Positions 1 through 7,082 of a DNA stretch of 12,847 bases are shown piece by piece (position 1 is the first letter of the stretch; every line of letters begins with the position of its first letter). Origin of the DNA: Bacteroidales bacterium UBA3389 (GTDB lineage: Bacteria > Bacteroidota > Bacteroidia > Bacteroidales > P3); assembly GCA_002358835.1 (NCBI GenBank), contig DEPP01000116.1, positions 444-13,290 on the forward strand, written 5' to 3'. Both the position numbers and the translations under genes were made by a program. The notes below the pieces were generated by a model. The model ran no database searches, was not told where the DNA came from, and worked only from the letters and a program-made list of their open reading frames with translations.

Positions 1-1221
1 GCGGGTCGTGGTACCGATATCAAACTTCAAGAAGGTGTAAAAGAAGCAGGCGGATTGGCAATCATAGGAACGGAAAGACACGAATCAAGACGTGTGGATA
101 GACAGTTAAGAGGTCGTTCCGGACGTCAAGGAGATCCGGGTAGCAGTCAGTTCTTTGTTTCCTTGGAAGATAAGTTGATGCGTTTGTTCGGGTCAGACAG
201 AATGGTAAAAGTAATGGATCGTCTCGGTATTCAGGAAGGAGAAGTAATTCAACATTCGATGATGACAAAGAGTATTGAAAGAGCTCAACGTAAGGTTGAA
301 GAGAATAACTTCGGAATAAGAAAGCGTTTGTTGGAATACGATGATGTTATGAACAATCAAAGAACGGTTGTTTATACCAAAAGACGTAATGCGTTGTATG
401 GCGATAAATTGGCAATCGATATTTCGAATATGATTTATGATACTTTGGAAGTATTGATTGGAGAATATAAAGACGATTACGAAAACTTCTGTTTGGAATT
501 TATAAGGGTATGTGGATACGAATGTCCTTTGACAGAACAGGAATTTAACAAAAACAGAACTAAAGATAACGTGGATAGTTTATATTCAAACGTATATTCA
601 TATTACAAGGAACGCTTGGAGAATATAAGTAAACTTGCATTCCCATTTGTGAAGAATATATATGAAACAAAGAACTATCGCTACGAGAATATTGCTTTCC
701 CTATTACCGATGGTAAACGCACAATAACGGCAATTGCTCCGATAGAAAAATCTTATCAAACAGAGGGTAAGGAAATCGGATTGGCTGTTGAAAAGAGCAT
801 AACTTTACAAATAATCGACAATGCTTGGAAGGAGCACTTGAGAGAATTGGATGATCTTAAACAATCTGTACAAAATGCATCTTATGAGCAGAAAGACCCG
901 CTTTTGATTTACAAATTTGAGTCGTTCTCTTTGTTTGAAAAGATGCTTTCTTCGATTAATAAAGATATAACAACATTCCTTTGTAGGGCTTCTTTGCCTA
1001 TTGCAGAGCAACAGCAGGTTAGAGATACGGAATTGCCAAAATCTGACAATAGAAACATACAAACATCACGTCAAGAGGCGTCTCCGAGACCTAATAACCC
1101 AAGTGCTCAGCCTAAACCACAACCGGTGCATGTTGAAAAGAAAGTTGGGCGAAATGACCCTTGTCCTTGTGGTAGCGGAAAGAAGTATAAGCACTGCCAT
1201 GGTAAAATGGATGTAGAATAA
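1..1221 (+). CDS. secA: Protein translocase subunit SecA, C-terminal part (5' end outside window)
   Basis: SecA is the ATPase motor that pushes unfolded preproteins through SecYEG at the inner membrane. The frame is open from base 1, so the 406 codons seen are the 3' portion of a larger gene. Residues 1-9 (AGRGTDIKL) are helicase motif V. Residues about 35-45 ([11 protein letters not shown]) are motif VI with the arginines that contact ATP in the second nucleotide-binding fold. The helical wing/scaffold region follows ([20 protein letters not shown] and [18 protein letters not shown]). A proline/glutamine-rich linker then leads to a C-terminal SEC-C zinc motif, [14 protein letters not shown], with the CxC and CH ligands intact. 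The first in-window TTG (55) is not a real start, because motif V lies upstream of it in the same frame. No hairpin terminator is seen before the rpsF promoter, so read-through is possible. Identification is secure. Confidence 0.97.
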   Translation, partial: AGRGTDIKLQEGVKEAGGLAIIGTERHESRRVDRQLRGRSGRQGDPGSSQFFVSLEDKLMRLFGSDRMVKVMDRLGIQEGEVIQHSMMTKSIERAQRKVEENNFGIRKRLLEYDDVMNNQRTVVYTKRRNALYGDKLAIDISNMIYDTLEVLIGEYKDDYENFCLEFIRVCGYECPLTEQEFNKNRTKDNVDSLYSNVYSYYKERLENISKLAFPFVKNIYETKNYRYENIAFPITDGKRTITAIAPIEKSYQTEGKEIGLAVEKSITLQIIDNAWKEHLRELDDLKQSVQNASYEQKDPLLIYKFESFSLFEKMLSSINKDITTFLCRASLPIAEQQQVRDTELPKSDNRNIQTSRQEASPRPNNPSAQPKPQPVHVEKKVGRNDPCPCGSGKKYKHCHGKMDVE

Positions 1222-1253
1222 TTTGGCTAATTCAAAAAATGTTTGTAATTTTG
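1222..1253 (+). promoter_or_regulatory. Bacteroidota-type promoter for rpsF-rpsR-rplI
   Basis: TTTG at 1222-1225 and TAATTTTG at 1246-1253 (TAnnTTTG), separated by 20 bases, fit the -33/-7 consensus of the Bacteroidota primary sigma factor. The predicted start is near 1259, giving an AT-only leader of about 30 nt. The -7 element sits between the arms of a short inverted repeat, GTTTG (1241-1245) and CAAAC (1254-1258). The leader looks too short and plain to hold the S6:S18-binding leader motif known in other bacteria. Confidence 0.7.
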
Positions 1254-1290
1254 CAAACTCAAATTTTTAATAAATAAATAATAAAACATT

Positions 1291-1665
1291 ATGGTAAAAC
1301 AGTACGAAACCGTTTTCATTGCAACTCCCGTTTTGTCTGAGGAACAGATAAAGGAAACGGTAAAGAAGTATCAGACATTATTGACTGATAATGGTGCAGA
1401 AATAGTTTTCGAGCACAATTGGGGGATGCGTAAATTGGCTTATCCGATCCAAAAAAAGACAACAGGATTCTATTATCTTATCGAATTTAAGGCAGAAGGT
1501 AATGTAATCGCTACATTGGAAACTGCATACAAGAGAGACGAAAGATTGTTGAGATTCTTGACTGTATCATTGGATAAACACGCTATTGCTTACAACGAAA
1601 AGAGACGTGCAAACGGCTTGAAAAGTCAACAAAAGGCATTAGCAGAACAAAAAACCGCAGAATAA
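1291..1665 (+). CDS. rpsF: 30S ribosomal protein bS6
   Basis: bS6 binds the central domain of 16S rRNA as a heterodimer with bS18 on the platform of the 30S subunit. The 124-residue product has the expected ferredoxin-like pattern, opening [16 protein letters not shown] and continuing through the strand [24 protein letters not shown]. It ends in a basic, glutamine-rich tail slightly longer than in E. coli. The ATG at 1291 follows an AT-rich leader with no Shine-Dalgarno, as is usual in Bacteroidota. The gene is first in an operon with rpsR (19 bases downstream) and rplI. There is no ssb or priB between rpsF and rpsR, unlike the gammaproteobacterial or Bacillus arrangements. In Bacteroidia, bS6 helps form the pocket with bS18 and bS21 that hides the 16S anti-Shine-Dalgarno tail. 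Confidence 0.97.
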   Translation: MVKQYETVFIATPVLSEEQIKETVKKYQTLLTDNGAEIVFEHNWGMRKLAYPIQKKTTGFYYLIEFKAEGNVIATLETAYKRDERLLRFLTVSLDKHAIAYNEKRRANGLKSQQKALAEQKTAE

Positions 1666-1684
1666 CCTTAAAAAAAGAAGAAAA

Positions 1685-1951
1685 ATGGCTAACGAAACAG
1701 AAATAAAATATTTGACACCGATCGCTGTAGAAACGCAAAGAAAAAAATACTGTCGTTTCAAAAAGAGCGGAATTAAGTACATAGATTACAAGGATGCTGA
1801 TTTCCTTTTGAAGTTTGTTAACGAACAAGGTAAGATATTGCCAAGAAGAATTACCGGAACTTCAAATAAATATCAAAAGAAGGTAGCACAAGCAGTTAAA
1901 AGAGCAAGACATTTGGCTTTGATGCCGTATGTAGCTGACTTATTAAAATAA
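1685..1951 (+). CDS. rpsR: 30S ribosomal protein bS18
   Basis: bS18 is the partner of bS6 on the 30S platform and lies next to the mRNA exit region. The 88-residue protein matches the family in length and core: [20 protein letters not shown] near residues 21-40, then [26 protein letters not shown] with the conserved basic helix. Only one cysteine is present, so it is not the zinc-binding form. The start at 1685 lies 19 bases after the rpsF stop, with only a weak purine stretch (AAGAAG) before it. It is followed by rplI after 16 bases. Established work on Bacteroidia ribosomes places bS18 in the pocket that sequesters the anti-Shine-Dalgarno. Confidence 0.97.
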   Translation: MANETEIKYLTPIAVETQRKKYCRFKKSGIKYIDYKDADFLLKFVNEQGKILPRRITGTSNKYQKKVAQAVKRARHLALMPYVADLLK

Positions 1952-1954
1952 TAT

Positions 1955-1961
1955 AGGAGGT
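1955..1961 (+). promoter_or_regulatory. Strong Shine-Dalgarno (AGGAGGT) for rplI
   Basis: AGGAGGT pairs over seven bases with the 16S rRNA 3' tail and ends six bases before the rplI ATG at 1968, close to ideal spacing. The other starts in the window have at most weak purine runs. The exception is notable because Bacteroidia ribosomes normally keep the anti-Shine-Dalgarno hidden. Confidence 0.75.
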
Positions 1962-1967
1962 ATATCT

Positions 1968-2420
1968 ATGGAAATTATATTGAAACAAGACGTTAATAAA
2001 TTAGGATATAAAGACGAGATAGTAAAGGTAAAAGACGGATATGCTAATAACTATCTTATTCCACAAGGATTTGCAATGATAGCAACAACTGCAAACAAGA
2101 AAATGTTGGCAGAGACTATCAAGCAAAGAGCTTTCAAAGAAGCAAGAATCAAACAAGAAGCAGAAGAATTTGCAGCTTCATTGGCTAAGGTGGAAGGCTT
2201 GAAAATTGCAGCAAAAGCAAGTGAAAGCGGTAAGATATTCGGTTCTGTAAACACAATTCAAATAGCTGATGCAATAAAAGCTCAATTCGGAATCGAAGTT
2301 GACAGAAAGAAAATATCTATCGTAGGCGATGCAATCAAGGAAATCGGAACACACAAAGTTGTAGTTTCAGTTTACAAAGAAATTAAAGCCGAAATAGAAT
2401 TCGAAGTGTTCGCAGAATAA
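1968..2420 (+). CDS. rplI: 50S ribosomal protein bL9
   Basis: bL9 binds domain V of 23S rRNA near the L1 stalk and reaches towards a neighbouring ribosome, affecting frame maintenance. The 150 residues match the usual length. The N-terminal RNA-binding domain (residues 1-50) carries the hallmark VNKLGYKDEIVKVKDGYANNYLIPQG. A long connecting helix (about 42-75, KKMLAETIKQRAFKEARIKQ) leads to a C-terminal domain with GKIFGSVNTIQIADAI and DRKKISI. It is the last gene of the rpsF-rpsR-rplI operon. It is the only gene of the window with a full Shine-Dalgarno, which suggests its translation is set differently from its two upstream neighbours. A strong intrinsic terminator follows 30 bases after the stop. 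Confidence 0.97.
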   Translation: MEIILKQDVNKLGYKDEIVKVKDGYANNYLIPQGFAMIATTANKKMLAETIKQRAFKEARIKQEAEEFAASLAKVEGLKIAAKASESGKIFGSVNTIQIADAIKAQFGIEVDRKKISIVGDAIKEIGTHKVVVSVYKEIKAEIEFEVFAE

Positions 2421-2450
2421 TTTCTGAACATCGAATAAATGATACAAATG

Positions 2451-2484
2451 GAGGTAAATCCGAAATGATTTACCTCTTTTTTTT
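2451..2484 (+). terminator. Intrinsic terminator after rplI
   Basis: A perfect 10-bp stem, GAGGTAAATC (2451-2460) with GATTTACCTC (2467-2476), closes a six-base loop and is followed directly by eight Ts (2477-2484). It ends the ribosomal operon 30 bases after the rplI stop. Confidence 0.9.
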
Positions 2485-2509
2485 GTAGAAATAAATATCC
2501 CACCCGATT

Positions 2510-3439
2510 ATGTTGTCGAAAAACGAGTTGAAAAACCTGATTAAATACAAGCAGGATAAGTATCGCAAGCAAGATGATTTGTTTGTGGTTGAAGGAGTGA
2601 AACTTGCCGAAGAACTTTTTAAGTCCGATTTTGAGATATTGGCAGTTTACGCAACTCGTTTATGGATAGACGAAAATCAAGACTTGATAAAGCAAAATCA
2701 AACATCGAATCCAAAATCGGTAAATAATATATCCGTAAATTACGATAAAGATACCACCTTAGCGAAATCAAGATTTACGGAAACGAATTCAAGAACCGGT
2801 AAATCCTTTTCAAGAAACAAAAAATCGGATTCAAGAATTGGTGAAGCAGAACAAAGTATTGATAAAACCTTTCCAATCAATGAAATAACCGAAGAAGAAT
2901 TGGCGAAAATCAGTCTGCTGTCGACTCCGAACAAAGTTTATTGCCTTGCAAGGAGACAAAAAAACACTATGTCTTTTGCCGAAAATGGACTAAGCATTGT
3001 TTTAGACGGGATAAAAGATCCTGGAAACCTCGGGACGATAGTCCGATTGGCTGATTGGTATGCAATAGATAGGGTGATTTGTTCGAAAGACAGCGTTGAT
3101 ATTTACAATCCCAAAACCGTTCAATCGACTATGGGGTCGATTTTTCGTGTGAATGTGAACTATGAAAACTTGAACGAGTTTTTTGAAAGCCTGCCACAAG
3201 ACTATCCTATCTATGGTTCGCTTGTCGAATGTGGCGAAAATATTTATAGAGAGCAACTTACAGAGAATGCAATCCTTGTTATAGGCAGCGAATCGCATGG
3301 AATAAGTCCGCAAATCAGAAAATATATCACACATAAAGTCAATATACCGAGATTTAAGCAAGGAAACGCCCCCGAAAGCCTTAATGCGGCAATCGCAACC
3401 GCAATAATGATTTCCGAATTCAAACGTACGGTTTTATAA
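2510..3439 (+). CDS. SpoU/TrmH-family RNA 2'-O-methyltransferase
   Basis: The predicted role is S-adenosylmethionine-dependent ribose methylation of tRNA or rRNA; the target cannot be read from sequence. Residues 1-50 (KNLIKYKQDKYRKQDDLFVVEGVKLAEE, with the 'F.VEG.K' signature) form the substrate-binding domain. The C-terminal half is the knotted SPOUT fold: motif 1 at about 165-180 (DPGNLGTIVR with Arg179), motif 2 at 255-266 (IGSESHGIS), motif 3 at 277-300 (NIP...ESLNAAIATAI). At 309 residues it is about 50 longer than typical relatives. The excess is a hydrophilic Ser/Thr/Asn/Lys-rich insertion at about 62-122 between the two domains. That insertion contains four heptads beginning Ser-Arg, encoded by an exact 21-bp repeat. 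No Shine-Dalgarno or clear promoter is seen after the preceding terminator. Confidence 0.9.
   Translation: MLSKNELKNLIKYKQDKYRKQDDLFVVEGVKLAEELFKSDFEILAVYATRLWIDENQDLIKQNQTSNPKSVNNISVNYDKDTTLAKSRFTETNSRTGKSFSRNKKSDSRIGEAEQSIDKTFPINEITEEELAKISLLSTPNKVYCLARRQKNTMSFAENGLSIVLDGIKDPGNLGTIVRLADWYAIDRVICSKDSVDIYNPKTVQSTMGSIFRVNVNYENLNEFFESLPQDYPIYGSLVECGENIYREQLTENAILVIGSESHGISPQIRKYITHKVNIPRFKQGNAPESLNAAIATAIMISEFKRTVL
2766..2849 (+). repeat. 21-bp tandem repeat, 4 units, inside the methyltransferase gene
   Basis: The hexamer TCAAGA occurs at 2768, 2789, 2810 and 2831, exactly 21 bases apart. The flanking bases are also similar: ATTCAAGAACCGGTAAA at 2787, TTTCAAGAAACAAAAAA at 2808, ATTCAAGAATTGGTGAA at 2829, and a more diverged AATCAAGATTTACGG at 2766. 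In frame each unit is seven codons starting Ser-Arg (residues 87, 94, 101, 108). The units fall in the inter-domain insertion that relatives lack, so the insertion probably grew by tandem duplication. Confidence 0.75.
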
Positions 3440-3498
3440 AATTAAACTCACTTTCTTATTATTTTTGAAATAGTGGAAATATTTTTTTAAGTATTTTC

Positions 3499-3528
3499 TT
3501 GCTATTTGAATAATTGTTTGTATTTTTG
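3499..3528 (+). promoter_or_regulatory. Bacteroidota-type promoter for the T9SS-exported protein
   Basis: TTG at 3499-3501 and TATTTTTG at 3521-3528 are separated by 19 bases, an exact consensus arrangement. The predicted transcript starts near 3534, leaving a leader of about 18 nt before the ATG at 3552. Confidence 0.7.
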
Positions 3529-3551
3529 GCACATCAAAAATAGTATGTCTT

Positions 3552-3965
3552 ATGAAAAAAGTAGCTTTTCTTTTATTTGTTTTGATAAGTGTGATAAATA
3601 CACAAGCACAAATTGTTTCTGAAATAAACGATGATACGTTGACTGTTGTGCAATATGATACAGTGGTTTTATATCATCACCCTGATTATGAGTCTTGTAG
3701 TATGGATGTGTGGAATTATACTCTTCCCGATGCTTGTTTTGGTCCCGGGACGTTGGAAGAGTATTATTCAATGTTGGTAAGAGCGATAAAACCCGACGTA
3801 ACATTTTATGATAGTGCGTGGGGCTGCGAAATAACATATAGTCCCCAGGATATTGCAGGTAGTTTTTTTTGGAAAAAACAGTTATGTGGTGCAGGCTTAT
3901 GCTCAACCGTTTCATTTGGATTCCAGTGTTATGGTGATAGGTGCGGCGGCTCAAGTTGTGGGTGA
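3552..3965 (+). CDS. N-terminal fragment of the T9SS-exported protein, with signal peptide
   Basis: As it stands, this 137-residue frame is what a ribosome starting at 3552 would make. Residues 1-20 (MKKVAFLLFVLISVINTQAQ) are a clear Sec signal peptide with a likely cut near the AQ. The region to about residue 105 is a plausible mature start, rich in Asp, Tyr and Cys. The last 30 or so residues, after the T8 run, become cysteine- and glycine-rich and look out of frame. An ATG seven codons or fewer upstream (3545) is in another frame, and no Shine-Dalgarno is present. Confidence 0.7.
   Translation: MKKVAFLLFVLISVINTQAQIVSEINDDTLTVVQYDTVVLYHHPDYESCSMDVWNYTLPDACFGPGTLEEYYSMLVRAIKPDVTFYDSAWGCEITYSPQDIAGSFFWKKQLCGAGLCSTVSFGFQCYGDRCGGSSCG
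3863..3870 (+). other. T8 homopolymer at the frameshift
   Basis: Eight consecutive Ts followed two bases later by six As (3873-3878). Changing the run to seven Ts joins the two halves of the surrounding gene in one frame. Such tracts mutate readily by slipped-strand mispairing and are also frequent places for sequencing errors. Confidence 0.7.
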
Positions 3966-4647
3966 AGTTTATGGTATGGGGAAAAAGATATATGTAACAA
4001 CGGAAAAACATAACTTTGAACCTATCGCTTGGGGGTATGTTTACCCTGCTTATTTGCAACCGGGAAATACTCGATACAGTATGGGACACTATTTGTTTTA
4101 TAATCCTGTTGAGTTGAAAGACTTTTTTATAGTTGCCGAAACATACTCTAATCAGAGTGATACGGCAAAGCGTTGGGGAGCCGGTATGGCTTATCCTTAT
4201 TTGAACTATAATGCAACATTCAGTATATATGATACGGTTTGGAAAGATACTATTATAGGTTGTCAGGGCTCTGAATCTCCGTGGTTGAAAAAGGATAATC
4301 AGTGGGTAAAGTTTGCAGATGATACCGTTTATACTTATGTTCAGAACAGTACATTGAATTTTTGTCCGATAATAATTTTGCATCCGTCATCAAGTGCTTT
4401 GTCCGGTGTGAGTTTGGATAAGACTTGCAGTGTCTTTCCTAATCCGACGGAGAATAATGTTACCGTTCGGAGTAATTATAAGGTGAAACATTACGATTTG
4501 TATGACGAAAGCGGAAGATTGATTCTAAGTGAAGACTGTAACGCTCATGAGTTTCCGATAGATTTACGCACATGTATTGTCGGAAATTATGTGTTGAAAA
4601 TTCGGACATCCAAAGGTGAAGTGGTGAAAAAGATAATCAAGAAATAG
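3868..4647 (+). CDS. C-terminal fragment of the T9SS-exported protein, with type A sorting domain
   Basis: This frame has no plausible start of its own; the TTG at 3853 lies within the first frame and has no signal peptide. It continues the protein from about Phe-Gly-Lys-Asn through AQPFHLDSSVMVIGAAAQVV and an aromatic-rich mature region. The final 75 or so residues form a T9SS type A C-terminal domain: VFPNPTENNVTV, then YDLYDESGRLIL, then GNYVLKIRTSKGEVVKKIIK. In the type IX system this domain directs passage through the outer membrane and is usually removed by the PorU sortase during surface attachment. Without restoration of frame it would not be made or exported. Confidence 0.75.
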   Translation, partial: FGKNSYVVQAYAQPFHLDSSVMVIGAAAQVVGEVYGMGKKIYVTTEKHNFEPIAWGYVYPAYLQPGNTRYSMGHYLFYNPVELKDFFIVAETYSNQSDTAKRWGAGMAYPYLNYNATFSIYDTVWKDTIIGCQGSESPWLKKDNQWVKFADDTVYTYVQNSTLNFCPIIILHPSSSALSGVSLDKTCSVFPNPTENNVTVRSNYKVKHYDLYDESGRLILSEDCNAHEFPIDLRTCIVGNYVLKIRTSKGEVVKKIIKK

Positions 4648-4683
4648 AAATCAAATCATAGAGTTTAATATTAGGAATATTGT

Positions 4684-4725
4684 ACCGCTGTTTTTAGAGA
4701 GTGTTTTTCGAAAACAGCGGTTTTT
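4684..4725 (+). terminator. Intrinsic terminator after the T9SS-exported protein gene
   Basis: An 11-bp perfect stem, ACCGCTGTTTT (4684-4694) with AAAACAGCGGT (4711-4721), encloses a 16-base loop and runs into five Ts (4721-4725) followed by GTTTTG. It separates this gene from the lipoprotein gene downstream. Confidence 0.85.
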
Positions 4726-4794
4726 GTTTTGTGCTGTAAAGATTTTGCACTGAACAAACTTTGTTTGGTATTCCGATAAACGAAGATTATTTAC

Positions 4795-4802
4795 TACCTT
4801 TG
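4795..4802 (+). promoter_or_regulatory. -7 promoter element (TACCTTTG) just ahead of the lipoprotein start
   Basis: TACCTTTG is a full match to TAnnTTTG. No good -33 TTG lies at the usual distance; TTTG at 4764-4767 is 27 bases away. The element ends only six bases before the ATG at 4809, so a transcript from it would have almost no leader. Confidence 0.5.
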
Positions 4803-4808
4803 CAAAAT

Positions 4809-6428
4809 ATGAAAAAAGTATTTGTTGCAATAGCGTTTTGTTTTTTGTTTGCTGCATGTGCAAAGATTGTTACGCCGAGCGGAGGTGCGATTGACAGAAT
4901 TCCTCCCAAGCAATTGAAATCTTACCCCGAACAAAACAGCTTGAATTTCAAAGAAAGAGAATTCGTAATCGAGTTTGACGAGTACATAGTTTTGGATAAC
5001 GTGATGCAGAACTTGCTGGTTTCTCCTCCATTGAAAGTAAAGCCGGAAGTGAATGCAAAATTGAAGAAACTATATGTAAAAGGTTTGGATTCTTTGGCTG
5101 AAAACACCACATATATATTTGATTTCGGTAATTCGATATGCGATTTCAATGAAGGTAATCGCTTGAATGGATTCAAGTATCCATTCTCTACGGGCAGCCA
5201 TATTGACAGTCTGATTTTCGAAGGCAGAGTGCTTGAAGGCTTTACAATGAAACCGATCGCCGATAAGTATGTTATGCTCTTCAAAGATACGTTGTATTCT
5301 GCTCTTTATGACAATGATTGTTCGTACATCACAAAAACAGATAGCAATGGTTGGTTCGCATTTGCAAATATAGCGAATAGCAATTACAGAGTTTTGGTTT
5401 TGGATGATAAAAATCAAAATAAAAGATATGATTTACCTACAGAAAGTATCGGCTTTTCGGAATATGCGGTAAGTTCTTATGAAAAAGATAGTTTGAATAT
5501 TGAAAAGAAAAGACGTAATCTTGTTTTCTATGAGCAGGTTACAGATACTGTTCAAAAAATTGTTATATCTAAATTTTTGTCAAAAAGTGTTTTTCTGCTT
5601 TCGTTTTCGAATCCGTTAAGTCAAGAAGCGAATATCGATATTCTTAATAAGGATAAAACAGGGGAAGTTTTGCTTGAATTTTCCGAACAAAGGGATACGG
5701 TTTATGTTTTTTCTTGTTCGCCGTCGGGATTCGATACTTTGAACATCAAAATAAAAGACGGAGCGTGTGAAGAGGAAATTTCTCAGGTTAATTCTGTGAA
5801 AGGAAAGAAAAAAGATGAGACATCTTGCTTTGGATTTGAAGTTATCAAAAGGGACTCTGTGGATTACTATAATGCATTGTTGTTAAAGACTACGCTTCCT
5901 TTGAAAACAAAAGAGGTCTCGGCTAAGTTGATAAATGAAACCGATACTGCATCAATAAAACTTTTGAGTGATGAATTTCGTCGTTTGTCTTTGCCCGATG
6001 GTTTGCAGGAAGGGAAAAAATACAAGCTTATTATAGATAGTGCAAGTGTGGAAAATGTTGCAGGAGAAAAGAATTGTAAATTTTCTTTGGATTTCTATTT
6101 GACGGAAAAAACGGATTACGGTCGATTGCTTTTGAATTGTACGGACAGTCTTTTTGCAAGCGTTCCTCATTTGTTTTATCTGTGTGATGTGAAGTCGAAT
6201 GTATTGCAAGTGATTCATACAGAGGACGGTCAGAGTGAGGTGTCGTTCGAAAATATCAAAGAAGGAAACTATAGGGTTAAGTGTGTGCTTGATGTAAATG
6301 GCAATGGAAAATGGGACGGAATGGATTTCGGAAATGCCAAACAAGGAGAGAAAACAACTGTGTTTGATAAGGTGGTAAGCATACGCAGATCTTGGACAAT
6401 GGAAGAAAATTGGAATATTTTATGGTAA
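4809..6428 (+). CDS. Ig-like domain lipoprotein
   Basis: This is a 539-residue predicted lipoprotein of a family common in Bacteroidota. The start chosen is ATG 4809, because it gives a proper signal peptide with lipobox: MKKVFVAIAFCFLFAAC with Cys17 as the lipidated residue. The frame is open 16 codons further upstream, but that extension would destroy the signal peptide. The mature part begins with the family hallmark TPSGGAIDRIPP, then an Ig-like (Big_5/SbsA-type) domain at about 28-120 (REFVIEFDEYIVLDNVMQNLLVSPP, split here by no gap in family order). A later beta-rich stretch includes GWFAFANIANSNYRVLVLDD. A C-terminal segment has NGNGKWDGMDFG. No acidic cluster follows the cysteine, so no surface-export signal of the Capnocytophaga/Bacteroides type is seen. 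A periplasm-facing location is inferred. Function is unknown. Confidence 0.85.
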   Translation: MKKVFVAIAFCFLFAACAKIVTPSGGAIDRIPPKQLKSYPEQNSLNFKEREFVIEFDEYIVLDNVMQNLLVSPPLKVKPEVNAKLKKLYVKGLDSLAENTTYIFDFGNSICDFNEGNRLNGFKYPFSTGSHIDSLIFEGRVLEGFTMKPIADKYVMLFKDTLYSALYDNDCSYITKTDSNGWFAFANIANSNYRVLVLDDKNQNKRYDLPTESIGFSEYAVSSYEKDSLNIEKKRRNLVFYEQVTDTVQKIVISKFLSKSVFLLSFSNPLSQEANIDILNKDKTGEVLLEFSEQRDTVYVFSCSPSGFDTLNIKIKDGACEEEISQVNSVKGKKKDETSCFGFEVIKRDSVDYYNALLLKTTLPLKTKEVSAKLINETDTASIKLLSDEFRRLSLPDGLQEGKKYKLIIDSASVENVAGEKNCKFSLDFYLTEKTDYGRLLLNCTDSLFASVPHLFYLCDVKSNVLQVIHTEDGQSEVSFENIKEGNYRVKCVLDVNGNGKWDGMDFGNAKQGEKTTVFDKVVSIRRSWTMEENWNILW

Positions 6429-6434
6429 AGATGC

Positions 6435-6464
6435 TTGTCGGTTAAATAATTGTTAGTATCTTTG
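6435..6464 (+). promoter_or_regulatory. Bacteroidota-type promoter for rpsP
   Basis: TTG at 6435-6437 and TATCTTTG at 6457-6464 are 19 bases apart, an exact match to the consensus. The predicted start is near 6470, giving a leader of about 27 nt before the rpsP ATG. Confidence 0.75.
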
Positions 6465-6496
6465 CACCCTCAAATTAATATATAAATAGGAAGAAA

Positions 6497-7048
6497 ATGG
6501 CAGTAAAAATCAGATTGCAACGTCATGGTAAGAAAGGTGCTCCTTTCTATCATATCGTTATTGCGGATGCTCGTGCAGCACGTGATGGAAAATTTATTGA
6601 AAAATTGGGAACTTATAACCCAATGACTAACCCTGCAACTATCGAATTGAATATCGATTCAGCTTGCACTTGGTTAAAGAATGGTGCTCAACCAACTGAC
6701 ACAGTTAGAAATATCTTGTCTTATAAAGGTGTTTTGTTGAAAAGACACTTACAAATAGGAGTTGAAAAGGGAGCTATCTCTCAAGAAACAGCTGATGCAA
6801 AGTTCGCTGCTTGGGCAGATGAAAAGGCTAAGAAAATTGAAGCTAAGAAGAATTCTTTGAGTAGCTCTAAGGCTGAAGCTGCTAAGGCTGCTTTTGCAAA
6901 AGAAGTTGAAGTGAAAGAAGCTAAGGCTGCTTTGATTGCTAAGAAGAGAGAAGAAGAAGCTAAGGCTAAGGCAGAAGCAGAAGCTGCTGCAAATGCTGAA
7001 GCAACAGAAGCACCTGCAGAAGAAGCAGAAGCACCGGTTGAAGAATAA
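6497..7048 (+). CDS. rpsP: 30S ribosomal protein bS16 with long C-terminal extension
   Basis: bS16 stabilises the 5' domain of 16S rRNA during 30S assembly. Residues 1-80 are a standard bS16: [31 protein letters not shown]... with the GTYNP and [11 protein letters not shown] segments. The protein is 183 residues, about twice the E. coli length; extended bS16 is usual in Bacteroidota. The extra part (about 105-183) is an Ala/Lys/Glu-rich probable helix or coiled coil that turns acidic at the end. Inside it, 13-residue units beginning [17 protein letters not shown] and AKAKAEAE are encoded with an exact 39-bp spacing (6881, 6920, 6959). ATG 6497 is preceded by a weak AGGAAG. The gene has its own promoter and terminator. 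Confidence 0.96.
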   Translation: MAVKIRLQRHGKKGAPFYHIVIADARAARDGKFIEKLGTYNPMTNPATIELNIDSACTWLKNGAQPTDTVRNILSYKGVLLKRHLQIGVEKGAISQETADAKFAAWADEKAKKIEAKKNSLSSSKAEAAKAAFAKEVEVKEAKAALIAKKREEEAKAKAEAEAAANAEATEAPAEEAEAPVEE

Positions 7049-7082
7049 TCGGCTTTTGAAAGGTGATATAAAAGCGAAATCT

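Larger units (their letters stand above)
3552..4647 (+). pseudogene. Frameshifted gene for a T9SS-exported protein (two frames, one gene)
   Basis: Two overlapping open frames read as one protein of about 364 residues if one base is removed near 3863-3878. The first frame supplies a Sec signal peptide. The second supplies a mature region and a type A T9SS C-terminal sorting domain. Upstream of 3835 the second frame is closed by a stop, and the first frame stops at 3965, so the shift must lie between these points. The obvious site is the T8 run at 3863-3870: seven Ts would give a continuous Ser-Phe-Phe-Gly-Lys-Asn-Ser joint. The A6 run at 3873-3878 is an alternative. Possible explanations are a sequencing or assembly error, a true null allele, on/off phase variation by slippage, or slippage during expression. 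No catalytic or adhesin motif is recognised in the mature part, so its function is unknown. Confidence 0.8.

Noticed and set aside
2450..2468. GGAGGTAAATCCGAAATG as a ribosome binding site and start
   Set aside because: The GGAGG is part of the rplI terminator stem, and the ATG opens no useful frame.
3550..4383. A 277-codon open frame on the - strand opposite the frameshifted T9SS gene
   Set aside because: It is rich in His, Arg, Tyr and Cys with no domain or signal, and the + strand has a signal peptide, promoter and sorting domain in the same place. It is an antisense shadow.
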